Shown here piece after piece: positions 42,573 to 51,218 of a stretch of DNA of 64,000 nucleotides; position 1 is the stretch's first letter; the number at the start of each line of letters is the position of its first letter. The DNA is from JANQUM01 sp047630355. GTDB taxonomy: Bacteria; Bacteroidota; Bacteroidia; Cytophagales; Spirosomataceae. The position numbers and the translations under genes were made by a program. The notes beneath the pieces were generated by a model. The model did not search any database. It was not told the DNA's origin and saw only the letters and a program-made list of their open reading frames with translations. The stretch spans positions 1-64,000 of the forward strand of contig JBLHXN010000004.1 of assembly GCA_047630355.1 (NCBI GenBank), read 5' to 3'.

Positions 42573-42953
42573 TTACCAAATATTTACTAAATCCTCTTTC
42601 TTGAACTTGAAATTACGTTCAAAGAAGTTACTATCTGTTGGCTTCTTTAAACGAAGGCTGTCTTTATTGTTGAGCAACTTCATCAACAACGCAATAGGTG
42701 TTAAGAAGATGAAGAAAATAATTGACAGCAACAGGTAGCTATTTACCGTACCGATAACTTTTGCAATCTTTTCCCAGACGAAGATAATACTTCGCTGAAT
42801 AGTAGTTGAAAGCAACGAGCCAAAGCCAACCGCTAAAGCGAGATAGGTTAATATCGGTATTTCAAAAATAAGCGACAGAGCCACAAAGCCCACCACAATG
42901 GCAAGCGTTACGTTTCCGTCCGGTTTTTTATTTAGGTTATTTTGATTACTCAT
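42573..42953 (-). CDS. SxtJ family membrane protein
   Basis: A 126-residue protein with two hydrophobic segments near residues 17-45 (IVVGFVALSLIFEIPILTYL) and 71-92 (SYLLLSIIFFIFLTPIALLM), then MKLLNNKDSLRLKKPTDSNF and a C-terminal FERNFKFKKEDLV. The KVIGTVNSYLLLSIIFF and TPIALLMKLL segments match the SxtJ family (PF19588), known as a partner of carbamoyltransferase in saxitoxin clusters and widespread in surface-polysaccharide modification clusters. It starts 3 bases after the DUF5989 gene. Its biochemical role is unknown. Confidence 0.82.
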   Translation of the reverse strand: MSNQNNLNKKPDGNVTLAIVVGFVALSLIFEIPILTYLALAVGFGSLLSTTIQRSIIFVWEKIAKVIGTVNSYLLLSIIFFIFLTPIALLMKLLNNKDSLRLKKPTDSNFFERNFKFKKEDLVNIW

Positions 42954-42956
42954 TTT

Positions 42957-43106
42957 TTAAAATAATGTGTATATAAACGGAGCAAGGGCAGAACCGCCAC
43001 CGATAACAATTAGCACGCCAATTAGTAGCAAAAGCACGATTATGGGCATCAGCCACCACTTTTTACGTTCTTTAAGGAAGTTCCAAAGGTCTTTTATTAA
43101 ATCCAT
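42957..43106 (-). CDS. DUF5989 family single-pass membrane protein
   Basis: A 49-residue protein: MDLIKDLWNFLKERKKWWLM, then the helix PIIVLLLLIGVLIVIGGG and SALAPFIYTLF. This is the DUF5989 (PF19451) pattern almost end to end. It lies between the carbamoyltransferase (20 bases upstream) and SxtJ (3 bases downstream), the usual genomic company of this family. Its role is unknown; it may anchor or organise the carbamoylation complex at the membrane. Confidence 0.85.
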   Translation of the reverse strand: MDLIKDLWNFLKERKKWWLMPIIVLLLLIGVLIVIGGGSALAPFIYTLF

Positions 43107-43126
43107 GAGGTAGTTATATTGGTCAA

Positions 43127-44992
43127 TTAATCCAAAACAAAAGTCTCTTTCCAGTTTTCTTTATCTTCGAAATTCGGCTGTTCTTTTTTGTCAAAAATAT
43201 AGTTTCCGATAACGAGATAATCCATTTCGGTACGCATAAAACACTTATAAGCGTCTTGCGGCGTACACACGATGGGCTCACCCCGGACATTGAAACTTGT
43301 ATTGATAACAACTCCAACACCCGTAATATCTTTGAATGACTTTATAAGCTCGTAATACTCTGGATTCGTCTCCTTGTGTACCGATTGAATTCTTGCCGAA
43401 TAGTCAATGTGGGTAATAGACGGTAAGTGAGAACGAAGGTAATAAAGCTTATCTTTCAAATCGAAGTCTTCGTAGCCTTCAGGATACGGAATACGTTTAT
43501 TTTCGTTCACTTTGTGCACTAAAAGCATATACGGCGAATCCGTTTTACATTCAAAATGCTCTTGCACGTCTTCGGCAAGTACTGATGGGGCAAACGGGCG
43601 GAAACTTTCGCGGTATTTAATTTTCAGGTTCAACTTCTTCTGCATTTCAGGACTTCGGGGATCGCCCAAGATGCTTCGGTTACCCAAAGCACGGGGGCCA
43701 AACTCCATCTTCCCCTGAAACCATCCAACTACGTTCTCGTCTGCCAAGTGAGCGGCAGTCTGTTTAGCAACACTACTGAACTCAATATGATGCTTATAAA
43801 CGGCTCTGTACTTTTTAGCCATCAATTCGACATCCATGTCGCTGTATTCTGGTCCGAGGTACGAACCACTCATACTATCTATTTTATTTTTTTTCACGAT
43901 TCGCTCGTTTCCGAAGTAGATGTAGTTTGCCGCTAAAGCAGCACCTAAAGAGCCACCCGCATCTCCCGCCGATGGTTGAATGTAAACATTCTCGAAAACA
44001 TCAGCTAACTGAATTTTTCCGTTTGAAACGCAATTTAAAGCAACTCCACCCGCAAGAACGACATTTTTTGACCCCGTAAGACGTTTTGCTTCGTGGCACA
44101 TTTTGACAACTACCCCTTCGGTGATTTCCTGAATGGCTAACCCCAAATCGCAGTGGTGTTGTTCTAATTCGTCTTCAGATTCGCGGCGGGGAAATCCAAA
44201 TAATTCTTCCCACTTTTTATCCCGTACCATTCTGAGTCCGGTTGAGTAGTTGAAATAACTTTGGTCAAGCCAGATAGAGCCATCTTCGTAAATCTTGATA
44301 AGTTTATCTTTTACAATGGCTTTGTAACTTTCTACCCGCTCCGAGCCCGTGTTCCCGTAAGGAGCTAAGCCCATTAACTTGTACTCACCGGAATTGACTT
44401 TAAAGCCTAAGAAGTAAGTAAATGCTGAGTAAAGTAAGCCTAAAGAGTGCGGAAAACGCAACTCTTTTAATACCGTTATATCGTTACCTTTTCCGTGACA
44501 GATAGAAGCCGTTGACCACTCTCCTACTCCATCAATCGTCAGAATAGCAGCATCGTTGTAAGGCGATGGATAGAAGGCACTTGCGGCGTGAGATAAGTGA
44601 TGTTCAGGAAAAAGGAGTTTGACTTTTTTCTTGTCAAATTCTTCAATTTCCGCTAACGCATTATAAATTTCTCTTTTAAGAAAAAGCTTCTCTTTCAACC
44701 AAACAGGAATTGCCGTAATGAACGAACGAATTCCCTGCGGAGCGAAAGCGTAATACGTTTCCAATAGGCGTTCCATCTTGAGGAGCGGCTTATCATAAAA
44801 TACAATAGCGTCTAGTTCCTTTAGTGAAACACCTCCAAACTCCAAACAGAACTTAACGGCATTTGTCGGGAACCCCGAATCTTGCTTGATGCGTGTAAAC
44901 CGCTCTTCTTGAGCCGCACAGATGACTTCACCGTTCTCTGTGTACGTTGCCGCCGAATCGTGATAAAAAGCCGAGATTCCAAGAATTTTCAT
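43127..44992 (-). CDS. Carbamoyltransferase (NodU/CmcH/TobZ family)
   Basis: A 621-residue enzyme that makes carbamoyl-adenylate from carbamoyl phosphate and ATP and transfers the carbamoyl group to a hydroxyl. The N-terminal Kae1-like domain has MKILGISAFYHDSAATYTEN, EERFTRIKQDSGFPTNAVKF, PEHHLSHAASAFYPSPYNDA (metal-binding His pair), ILTIDGVGEWSTAS and VVLAGGVALNCVSNGKI. The C-terminal YrdC-like domain has WFQGKMEFGPRALGNRSILG and GVVINTSFNVRGEPIVCTP. The likely target is a sugar in a surface polysaccharide. It leads the DUF5989-SxtJ pair, and a broken SGNH hydrolase gene lies upstream. Confidence 0.93.
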   Translation of the reverse strand: MKILGISAFYHDSAATYTENGEVICAAQEERFTRIKQDSGFPTNAVKFCLEFGGVSLKELDAIVFYDKPLLKMERLLETYYAFAPQGIRSFITAIPVWLKEKLFLKREIYNALAEIEEFDKKKVKLLFPEHHLSHAASAFYPSPYNDAAILTIDGVGEWSTASICHGKGNDITVLKELRFPHSLGLLYSAFTYFLGFKVNSGEYKLMGLAPYGNTGSERVESYKAIVKDKLIKIYEDGSIWLDQSYFNYSTGLRMVRDKKWEELFGFPRRESEDELEQHHCDLGLAIQEITEGVVVKMCHEAKRLTGSKNVVLAGGVALNCVSNGKIQLADVFENVYIQPSAGDAGGSLGAALAANYIYFGNERIVKKNKIDSMSGSYLGPEYSDMDVELMAKKYRAVYKHHIEFSSVAKQTAAHLADENVVGWFQGKMEFGPRALGNRSILGDPRSPEMQKKLNLKIKYRESFRPFAPSVLAEDVQEHFECKTDSPYMLLVHKVNENKRIPYPEGYEDFDLKDKLYYLRSHLPSITHIDYSARIQSVHKETNPEYYELIKSFKDITGVGVVINTSFNVRGEPIVCTPQDAYKCFMRTEMDYLVIGNYIFDKKEQPNFEDKENWKETFVLD

Positions 44993-45092
44993 ATAGTAAC
45001 TCTAGCAATAAATGATATTTCGTCAACCTCTATTTTAGCTTAACGTTTCTGAAGGTGCAAAAATGTCGATAAATAGCGGGGTTAAAAAGTAT

Positions 45093-46195
45093 TTAACGTT
45101 GGTTTTTTATTCTGCGGTCGGTAAATGCTCGTGCTACGATTTGTCCAATTCGGATTGACCCTGCATTTGTATAGTGCATTTCGTCGTAAAAATATTCGTT
45201 GCTTTTGGGTAACTCATTGGCTAAGTCTACCAAGAAAAGGTTACTGTCAGTATAGTATTTGCGAAAGGCATTATTATATTCTTCAAGTTGTTTCCAAACG
45301 AGTTCACCGTTTCGATTATCGCTAAATTTATACTTCGCTAAATCAGTTCCGGTTACAGGATCAGCTCCGACTTCGAATAAGTACGGCTGCATCATGAATA
45401 TAGGTTCAATGCCGTTTTTGACGCACACCTTATGTAAATTCGCAATTCGATTACTGTAACTTGTCCTGTTCTTCAACTGTTTGCTTAATGTAAGAATCGC
45501 TGAGTAGTAGCGTATCTTTTGGATTCAACTCTAACACCCGATTAATAAACATGTGCTTACCTTTAGCGTCTGAAGCCATTGAGACGTTATAGATTAGGTT
45601 GATAACTTCACTATTATTTGCCGCCGTTTTGAGAAAGTTCTTAATCTTACTTTTACTCGACGTAACATAATTACCCTACAACATTACCTTGTCAAAATCG
45701 CCTAAGTCTTCCCGATTGATGTCATTGATTCCAGTAAGAAAAATTATTTTTTCAGGTTTGAGTTTTGAGACGTGGTCTCACAGCAGGATTTTGTGTCCGA
45801 AAGTAGAATGACCGTTTAGTCCGGCATTATTAACCCAAGTTGCAGGTTGTATTTTTCGCAGACTATCCTGACTTTGTCCAGATTTTATCGTCTGAAACAA
45901 AATAACACTCAGTAGTGCTACCACCTACGGCAATAATAGATTCTACTTCTTCAAAGTTTTCGGGTTTCTTTAGCCCAGTAGTAAAGCCCAGTGAATTCTT
46001 GGTATGAGAATAACCGGGCAAAGCACGCGAAGTCATTCTGGAGCGATATTTCCTGATTAATCGGCAGAACGATAGATTCACCTTTTAAACGTACGGGTAT
46101 TGGATTGTAAATACGGAGTCAACTTCAAATAATATGAAGACTATTACTGTCAGATATACTACGTATAAAATTGAGCGATAGACTTTCTTCCACAT
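45093..46195 (-). pseudogene. SGNH/GDSL hydrolase gene, heavily degraded
   Basis: From the ATG at 46195 the reading starts MWKKVYRSILYVVYLTVIVF (membrane anchor), shifts near 46115 to LRIYNPIPVRLKGESIVLPI, and shifts again into SHTKNSLGFTTGLKKPENFE and IIAVGGSTTECYFVSDDKIW (SGNH block I, Ser). A further shift gives SLRKIQPATWVNNAGLNGHS, a TGA at 45778-45780, EKIIFLTGINDINREDLGDF (block III, Asn), a TAG at 45676-45678, and finally NRTSYSNRIANLHKVC through YFYDEMHYTNAGSIRIGQIV (block V, Asp/His). At least four frameshifts and two stops make it dead. It is the usual esterase partner of the carbamoyltransferase-SxtJ cluster. Confidence 0.85.
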
Positions 46196-46199
46196 GTTA

Positions 46200-46745
46200 T
46201 TAATAAATGTAATAAGGAGAAATCATCAAATAAGCAATCACGCCCGTAATTGATACATAGAGCCAGATTGGAAAAGCGATTTTAGTCACTTTACGATGGC
46301 GGACAAATTGCTTAGTAACTGCAAAGAACATAGCTCGTAGTACAAACGGCAATACAATCAGCGACATCAGGATGTGGCTGATTAGTATAGAGTAGTAAAA
46401 GTACCGAATATTTCCTTCCCCCCCGAAACTGGTCGAGGCGTTTGTCAGGTGATATATTACGTAAAACACTAAAAAGCAAGCTCCTAAGCTAAACGCAACA
46501 GTCATCATATATCGATGATATTGAATGTTTTTTTGCTTGATAAACCATAATCCGATTAACAGAAAAATTGCAGTTAGCGAATTTATAGCGGCGTTTAAAT
46601 GCGGTAAAATGGCAGTCCATTCTCCCAAATCAAGTTTCGTTCTGATTCCTAACATAATGGCTACTGCTAACGGAATAACCACTGATAGTGTATTTATCAA
46701 TACCATCGACTTCTTTTCACCGCCGGGTGCAGTTGTATTTCTCAT
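46200..46745 (-). CDS. DUF420 membrane protein, last gene of the oxidase block
   Basis: A 181-residue protein with about five membrane helices: MVLINTLSVVIPLAVAIMLG; LNAAINSLTAIFLLIGLWFI; YMMTVAFSLGACFLVFYVIY; FYYSILISHILMSLIVLPFV; and FPIWLYVSITGVIAYLMI. KNIQYHRYMMT and SHILMSLIVLP are the His-containing signatures of DUF420 (PF04238), proteins linked to cytochrome oxidase assembly (CtaM in Bacillus is a relative by context). It sits 14 bases after the SCO1 gene, at the end of the act-cox block, and five bases before the SGNH pseudogene. Confidence 0.88.
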   Translation of the reverse strand: MRNTTAPGGEKKSMVLINTLSVVIPLAVAIMLGIRTKLDLGEWTAILPHLNAAINSLTAIFLLIGLWFIKQKNIQYHRYMMTVAFSLGACFLVFYVIYHLTNASTSFGGEGNIRYFYYSILISHILMSLIVLPFVLRAMFFAVTKQFVRHRKVTKIAFPIWLYVSITGVIAYLMISPYYIY

Positions 46746-46759
46746 TTACGTTTTGAATT

Positions 46760-47464
46760 TTACTTATCAGATCTTTGAGTGTTATAGCTATCCAACAATA
46801 CGCTTATTTCTACGATTAAACGGTCAATTTCTTCTTTATTCGTCCCGTCATAAATGCCTCGTGTAAAACCTGATTTATCTATTAATAATAATTTCTCAGA
46901 GTGAATAAATGTATCATCAACATCTGTTATTTCGGGATTATATTCTGACGCGTCAGCTACGGGAAGTTTGAACCCTTTGATAGCTAAATCGTAGATTTTT
47001 CTTTTGTCACCCGTCAGAAAAAACCATTTGTCTTTAATGGCCTCGTACTCCTTAGCGTAATCATTCAGTACATTGACTGAATCAAATTTAGGGTCAATTG
47101 ACATTGACATTAACAACACGTTTTTATTGTCTTTAAAAACGCCTTGAACCCGAGTTAACTCAGAACTAATCTTTGGGCAAACTGTACCACAGCGGGTAAA
47201 GAAAAACCCGGTCACGGTTACGTTTTCTTTCATCTGATCTGACGAAAAGTCTCGCCCATACTGATCTGTCAACTCAAAGTCAGGAACTTGAATAAAGACT
47301 GTATCTCCATCTGCAACCACAGCGTTGCCGCCGTTATCCGTTTCCGGAAACAAATAAGGCAAATCATAATGGTTCTGCCCAAACTGATGCAGTATCACAA
47401 AAATCAAAGCCGGAACACCTAACAAAACTAATAGTATTCCGGCTTTCAAGAATTTACGGTTCAT
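46760..47464 (-). CDS. SCO1/SenC family copper chaperone for cytochrome oxidase
   Basis: A 234-residue protein, membrane-anchored by an N-terminal helix (LKAGILLVLLGVPALIFVIL), with a thioredoxin-fold domain outside. The copper site is present: CGTVCPK (CxxxC) near residue 94, within VTGFFFTRCGTVCPKISSEL, and the His in DDTFIHSEKLLLIDKSGFTR. SCO proteins load copper into the CuA centre of subunit II. It starts only 3 bases after the subunit IV gene. Confidence 0.93.
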   Translation of the reverse strand: MNRKFLKAGILLVLLGVPALIFVILHQFGQNHYDLPYLFPETDNGGNAVVADGDTVFIQVPDFELTDQYGRDFSSDQMKENVTVTGFFFTRCGTVCPKISSELTRVQGVFKDNKNVLLMSMSIDPKFDSVNVLNDYAKEYEAIKDKWFFLTGDKRKIYDLAIKGFKLPVADASEYNPEITDVDDTFIHSEKLLLIDKSGFTRGIYDGTNKEEIDRLIVEISVLLDSYNTQRSDK

Positions 47465-47467
47465 ATA

Positions 47468-47800
47468 TTACCTTACTTCACCAATATAACTTCCTTCAAA
47501 GTAAACCAACGCTGCTATAAACCATACTACAAAGATGATTGGTAGTACGATTGTCCAGATGAGAGACTTAACTTCGTCTTTCAAGTGCATGAACGTTCCA
47601 ACGATATAAAATGATTTCACGAAAGTTAGAATGATAAACAAACTAATTTTCAACCATTTTCCAAAACCAGTATCCGAACTAACCGTAAACGCGATTAAAA
47701 ACTCTACCGCTGTTATTCCTAACAAAATCCAGAATACACGCCAAAGTGCCTTAGTTTGCGGCTTCGCGTTTCCGTTTTTATCATATACTATTTCTGCCAT
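47468..47800 (-). CDS. Cytochrome c oxidase subunit IV-type protein
   Basis: A 110-residue protein with three membrane helices (WRVFWILLGITAVEFLIAFT; WLKISLFIILTFVKSFYIVG; SLIWTIVLPIIFVVWFIAAL). FYIVGTFMHLKDEVKSLIW is the hallmark of the prokaryotic COX4/CyoD-like family (PF03626), small subunits that stabilise the CuB centre. It lies between cox3 and sco1 in the expected order. Confidence 0.88.
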   Translation of the reverse strand: MAEIVYDKNGNAKPQTKALWRVFWILLGITAVEFLIAFTVSSDTGFGKWLKISLFIILTFVKSFYIVGTFMHLKDEVKSLIWTIVLPIIFVVWFIAALVYFEGSYIGEVR

Positions 47801-47850
47801 GAGTCTAAGCTTTTAATATTTTAAAGAGGTTTTTCCTGTGCTTGAATCTT

Positions 47851-48612
47851 TTACACTAAATAGAAGAAGGTAAATACAAATACCCAGACTAAGTCTACAA
47901 AGTGCCAGTATAATCCAACCTTTTCTATCATATCATAATGTCCACGTTTCTCATAAACACCGTTTGCGGTATTATAGAAAATTAAGATATTAAGGATAAC
48001 TCCAGACAAAACGTGTGTTCCGTGAAAACCAGTTATGAAGAAAAAGAAATCGGCAAAAGCCGTGGGACCATATTGATTGTGAACTAAGTTCGCTCCAAAA
48101 AATTGAACTCCATCAATCATAGAACCTTCAGGCGTGCCGTGGATGAAGTGATTCCACTCCCAAGCTTGTGAGCCTAAAAAGGTGATACCACCCAAGATTG
48201 TCCAAAGCATCCATTTCTCAACATCAGCTTTATCCATACGGTGTCCTGCTTCAACAGCAAGTACCATTGTTACCGAACTAAAGATGAGGATGAATGTCAT
48301 GATTCCGACAAAAACCAATGGAAGCGAGATACCATGTAAAAACGGGACTGCCTCAAAAACTGCTTCGGGCGTAGGCCACCACTCCTGAGAGAACGTAAAG
48401 TCTTTCAGTAAAACGCCAGGGTTTAAGTCCTGAAAAGAAGGATAACTAAAACGTACTAGTCCGTAAGATATTAATAGGGCTGAAAACGTAAACGTATCAG
48501 ACAATAAGAATATCCACATCATTAATTTACCGTAGCCAACCTTCATTGGTTGGATACCTCCTTGCCACATTAGCCTTTCGGGAGTAGAAGTAGATGAATT
48601 TGCAGTCGCCAT
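47851..48612 (-). CDS. Cytochrome c oxidase subunit III (long form)
   Basis: A 253-residue protein with seven predicted helices, including LMMWIFLLSDTFTFSALLIS, GISLPLVFVGIMTFILIFSS and FADFFFFITGFHGTHVLSGV. The last, GFHGTHVLSGVILN, is the subunit III signature, with the conserved HxxH near the lipid site, and VGLYWHFVDLVWVFVFTFFY closes it. It is the second of two subunit III genes in the block. Which of the two occupies the enzyme is not clear; Bacteroidota oxidase operons commonly have both. Confidence 0.9.
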   Translation of the reverse strand: MATANSSTSTPERLMWQGGIQPMKVGYGKLMMWIFLLSDTFTFSALLISYGLVRFSYPSFQDLNPGVLLKDFTFSQEWWPTPEAVFEAVPFLHGISLPLVFVGIMTFILIFSSVTMVLAVEAGHRMDKADVEKWMLWTILGGITFLGSQAWEWNHFIHGTPEGSMIDGVQFFGANLVHNQYGPTAFADFFFFITGFHGTHVLSGVILNILIFYNTANGVYEKRGHYDMIEKVGLYWHFVDLVWVFVFTFFYLV

Positions 48613-48689
48613 AAAACAGTTAATATTTTTTAATCAGAGGGCAAAAATAATTAAATATTTGCCCCTACACACAAAAAGCTGTATTAAAA

Positions 48690-49274
48690 TTATCTGAAAT
48701 ACAATAAGAACACAAACAAGTAGACCCAAAGCAGATCTAAAAAATGCCAATAAGTGTTACAAACTTGTAGTTGGTTCAGCTCCCTTGCATTGATTTTTGT
48801 GCGAAAAGCTGCAACGAATGCAAACAGAAGTACGAACAAACCTGTAACCAGGTGAAAGCAGTGCAAACCTGTCAAAACGTAGAAAAACGAACCCGAAGGG
48901 TTTCCTTTAAGGAAAACTCCTTGTGTTTGTAAATCTTGCCATCCGTAATATTGCATTACCAGAAAAGCGAGTCCAGCGGCAAAAGCTACTGAAATAAATA
49001 ACTTTAGCTTTACAAAGTCGTCTTTTTTTGCCGATAGATAAGAAAGGTGTAAGAAAATACTGCTCAGCACTAAAACTGCCGTACTGTAGTAAAAGATTAT
49101 TGGGACTGTGAATTCTACCCAGTTTCCTTCAGCTCTTCTAACTAAGTACGCACTCGTCTGCGAGGCGAATAACATAACGATAGAAATAATAAAGAGCCAC
49201 GTAATAAACTTCCATTTATTTATACGTAATATTTGGTCTGGCTCTTCTTCTGTAAGATTAATTTGCTCTGCCAT
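48690..49274 (-). CDS. Cytochrome c oxidase subunit III (short form)
   Basis: A 194-residue protein with five helices. It keeps the subunit III core in short form: FYVLTGLHCFHLVTGLFVLL and NTYWHFLDLLWVYLFVFLLY (Trp-His-Phe-x-Asp-Leu). The N-terminal helices 1-2 are missing relative to the long form, as in CyoC-type five-helix subunits. It starts 5 bases after ctaB. The two subunit III genes are paralogous and sit 77 bases apart. Confidence 0.88.
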   Translation of the reverse strand: MAEQINLTEEEPDQILRINKWKFITWLFIISIVMLFASQTSAYLVRRAEGNWVEFTVPIIFYYSTAVLVLSSIFLHLSYLSAKKDDFVKLKLFISVAFAAGLAFLVMQYYGWQDLQTQGVFLKGNPSGSFFYVLTGLHCFHLVTGLFVLLFAFVAAFRTKINARELNQLQVCNTYWHFLDLLWVYLFVFLLYFR

Positions 49275-49279
49275 ATAGT

Positions 49280-50164
49280 TTAAACTTTATCAATTAAGTA
49301 TCCAATCTGAACAAACGGTAAATAAATAAATGACCCAAACATTAGCTGTAAAGCTGCTTTGCGATTTACCTTTCGCATTAGTTGAAACGTCTGGGCTAAA
49401 AATAGAACTCCCATAATCATAGCAAACACTGCTGAGTTTACCCCTGTCATGCCGAGGTAATAAGGCACCCAACATAAAGGCAATAAGAAAAGAGTGTAGG
49501 ACATCATTTGAATAGCAGAATTCAGGTCTTGCCCTCCTTTGGAAGGAAGCAACCTGAAACCTGCACGAGTATAGTCTTCGTGGGTAACCCAAGCGATTGC
49601 CCAAAAATGGGGAAATTGCCAGAAAAATTGAATGGCGAACAGAATGCCCGGCTCTAAACCAAAGTGTCCTGTTGCAGCGACCCAACCAATCATAGGAGGA
49701 AATGCACCAGGTAAAGCTCCAACAACAACCGCGATTGGGCCAACTCTCTTCAGTGGAGTGTAAACAAACCCGTATAATAACATCGACAGCATTGCCAACC
49801 CAGCGGCTTTCCAACTAAAAAAGCTAAATAATATAAGGATTGAAATGCTTGCCATGACAAAACCGAATACCATCACTTCGTTGACGCTCAACCTGCCGCT
49901 TGGAAGTGGTCTATTTTTCGTCCGATTCATTAACTTATCCAAATCCTTTTCTATGATTTGGTTAATGATATTCGCCGCCGCCGTGGTAGTAAATGAAGCC
50001 AAACAGAAAAGTGCTAACAATCCCCAGTTCATTTCTGAAACGCCGAGATAGTAGCCGAATCCAGCTGAGAAAACTACCGTTATTGAAAGACGGAATTTAG
50101 TCAAGTCGAAATAGGCTCTTGCCTTAGTCTGTATATAACTTCTATTGTTTATAACTTCTACCAT
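49280..50164 (-). CDS. ctaB: Protoheme IX farnesyltransferase (heme O synthase)
   Basis: A 294-residue UbiA-type integral membrane prenyltransferase that adds a farnesyl group to heme B, the first step of heme A synthesis for the oxidase encoded beside it. It shows AANIINQIIEKDLDKLMNRT followed by KNRPLPSGRLSVNEV (the Asp-rich loop and the family's RPL-x-x-G motif), TPLKRVGPIAVVVGALPGAF, FFWQFPHFWAIAWVTHEDYT and LLPSKGGQD. About eight to nine helices are predicted. It starts 1 base after ctaA and ends 5 bases before the short cox3. Confidence 0.95.
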   Translation of the reverse strand: MVEVINNRSYIQTKARAYFDLTKFRLSITVVFSAGFGYYLGVSEMNWGLLALFCLASFTTTAAANIINQIIEKDLDKLMNRTKNRPLPSGRLSVNEVMVFGFVMASISILILFSFFSWKAAGLAMLSMLLYGFVYTPLKRVGPIAVVVGALPGAFPPMIGWVAATGHFGLEPGILFAIQFFWQFPHFWAIAWVTHEDYTRAGFRLLPSKGGQDLNSAIQMMSYTLFLLPLCWVPYYLGMTGVNSAVFAMIMGVLFLAQTFQLMRKVNRKAALQLMFGSFIYLPFVQIGYLIDKV

Positions 50165-50165
50165 T

Positions 50166-51146
50166 TTAAGCTATTCTTATCGATTGATCAGAAACATATT
50201 CCCGATTCATTAACAAAAAAATGCTGAATTGCATTCCTAAAATTACTACCCCGAACAATAAGTGAATGGGTTGAGCGAATGCAGGAATATCAAACAATGC
50301 CATAATGCTTCCGCTAATAATTTCTACTGATACAACAGCGAAAAGGTAGGTAGTTGTTTTAGAGATAAGCCCTTTCCCGGTGATGCTTAATTTCACTTTT
50401 TTTAATAAAAAAAAATGAACTATCAGAAGAACTACAGAAAAGGCAACGTGCATGTAGAATTTTCCACCAATCTGGCTAAGCCAGTCTTCGTTGATTTCGC
50501 CAGCGTTTGTTTTTAGTAAAATATCAACTGACTCTCTGACCTGCGTACCCATCAAAACCTGACCGATAGAAAGAAAAATCAGTACGACAAGAATGAAATT
50601 CAGTGCTTGTTTGCTGCTAAATTCCTCAATGGGTAGACGCTTGTTGTAAGAGCGAAGCACAACATACAATAACAGGGCTACTATTACTATGGAAACCAAC
50701 ATATGGAGCGTTATCATGCCAGGGTGCAACTCAGTTGATACAACGATCGAACCCAACCATGCTTCAAATAAGACTAGCACAAGTGTCAGAAAACTCACGC
50801 CGACAATAAGTTTGTCCTGCTTCCAGTAAGTTTTGACAGATAATACGAAGGTTCCAAATATGAAAAGACCAATTAAAGCTCCAATGAGCCTGTTTCCATA
50901 TTCTATCCAAGTCTTGACTGGATTGAATATTACCTCCCCTTTCAGCTTCGCTCCGAATATTTCTTTGTAATTAGCCGGGAGTTCTGCTTCAGCCGTTGGT
51001 GGAATCCACATTCCGAAGCATTTTGGCCAATCAGGACAACCCATGCCAGCACCAGTAGCCCGAACAATTCCTCCGACCAGGATTAGTAGGTAAACGGCAA
51101 CTATTGTTGCAATTCCCCATCTTCTAAACGCCTTACTTTTGTCCAT
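50166..51146 (-). CDS. ctaA: Heme A synthase (COX15/CtaA)
   Basis: A 326-residue protein with eight predicted membrane helices that oxidises heme O to heme A. LLILVGGIVRATGAGMGCPD followed by WPKCFGMWIPP is the family N-terminus; EYGNRLIGALIGLFIFGTFV carries the first heme-ligand-type motif; VVSTELHPGMITLHMLVSIV and PIHLLFGVVILGMQFS carry the conserved His residues. It precedes ctaB by one base. The 72-base space from coxA upstream contains a large hairpin, unlike the other tight junctions in the block. Confidence 0.94.
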   Translation of the reverse strand: MDKSKAFRRWGIATIVAVYLLILVGGIVRATGAGMGCPDWPKCFGMWIPPTAEAELPANYKEIFGAKLKGEVIFNPVKTWIEYGNRLIGALIGLFIFGTFVLSVKTYWKQDKLIVGVSFLTLVLVLFEAWLGSIVVSTELHPGMITLHMLVSIVIVALLLYVVLRSYNKRLPIEEFSSKQALNFILVVLIFLSIGQVLMGTQVRESVDILLKTNAGEINEDWLSQIGGKFYMHVAFSVVLLIVHFFLLKKVKLSITGKGLISKTTTYLFAVVSVEIISGSIMALFDIPAFAQPIHLLFGVVILGMQFSIFLLMNREYVSDQSIRIA

Positions 51147-51150
51147 AAAA

Positions 51151-51207
51151 AAAGTACACTATACAAGGTACGAAGAGTGTACTTTATATAGTGTACTTCC
51201 TACCTTG
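51151..51207. repeat. Inverted repeat hairpin between coxA and ctaA
   Basis: AAGTACACTATA (51152-51163) pairs perfectly with TATAGTGTACTT (51187-51198), and CAAGGTA (51164-51170) with TACCTTG (51201-51207) offers a competing fold. It fills nearly all of the coxA-ctaA spacer. There is no U-run, so it more likely tunes mRNA stability or partial read-through than ends transcription. Confidence 0.65.
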
Positions 51208-51218
51208 AGGATTTTTTA

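Noticed and set aside
49290..49814. 174-codon frame overlapping ctaB on the same strand
   Set aside because: Shadow frame; ctaB itself has all heme O synthase motifs.
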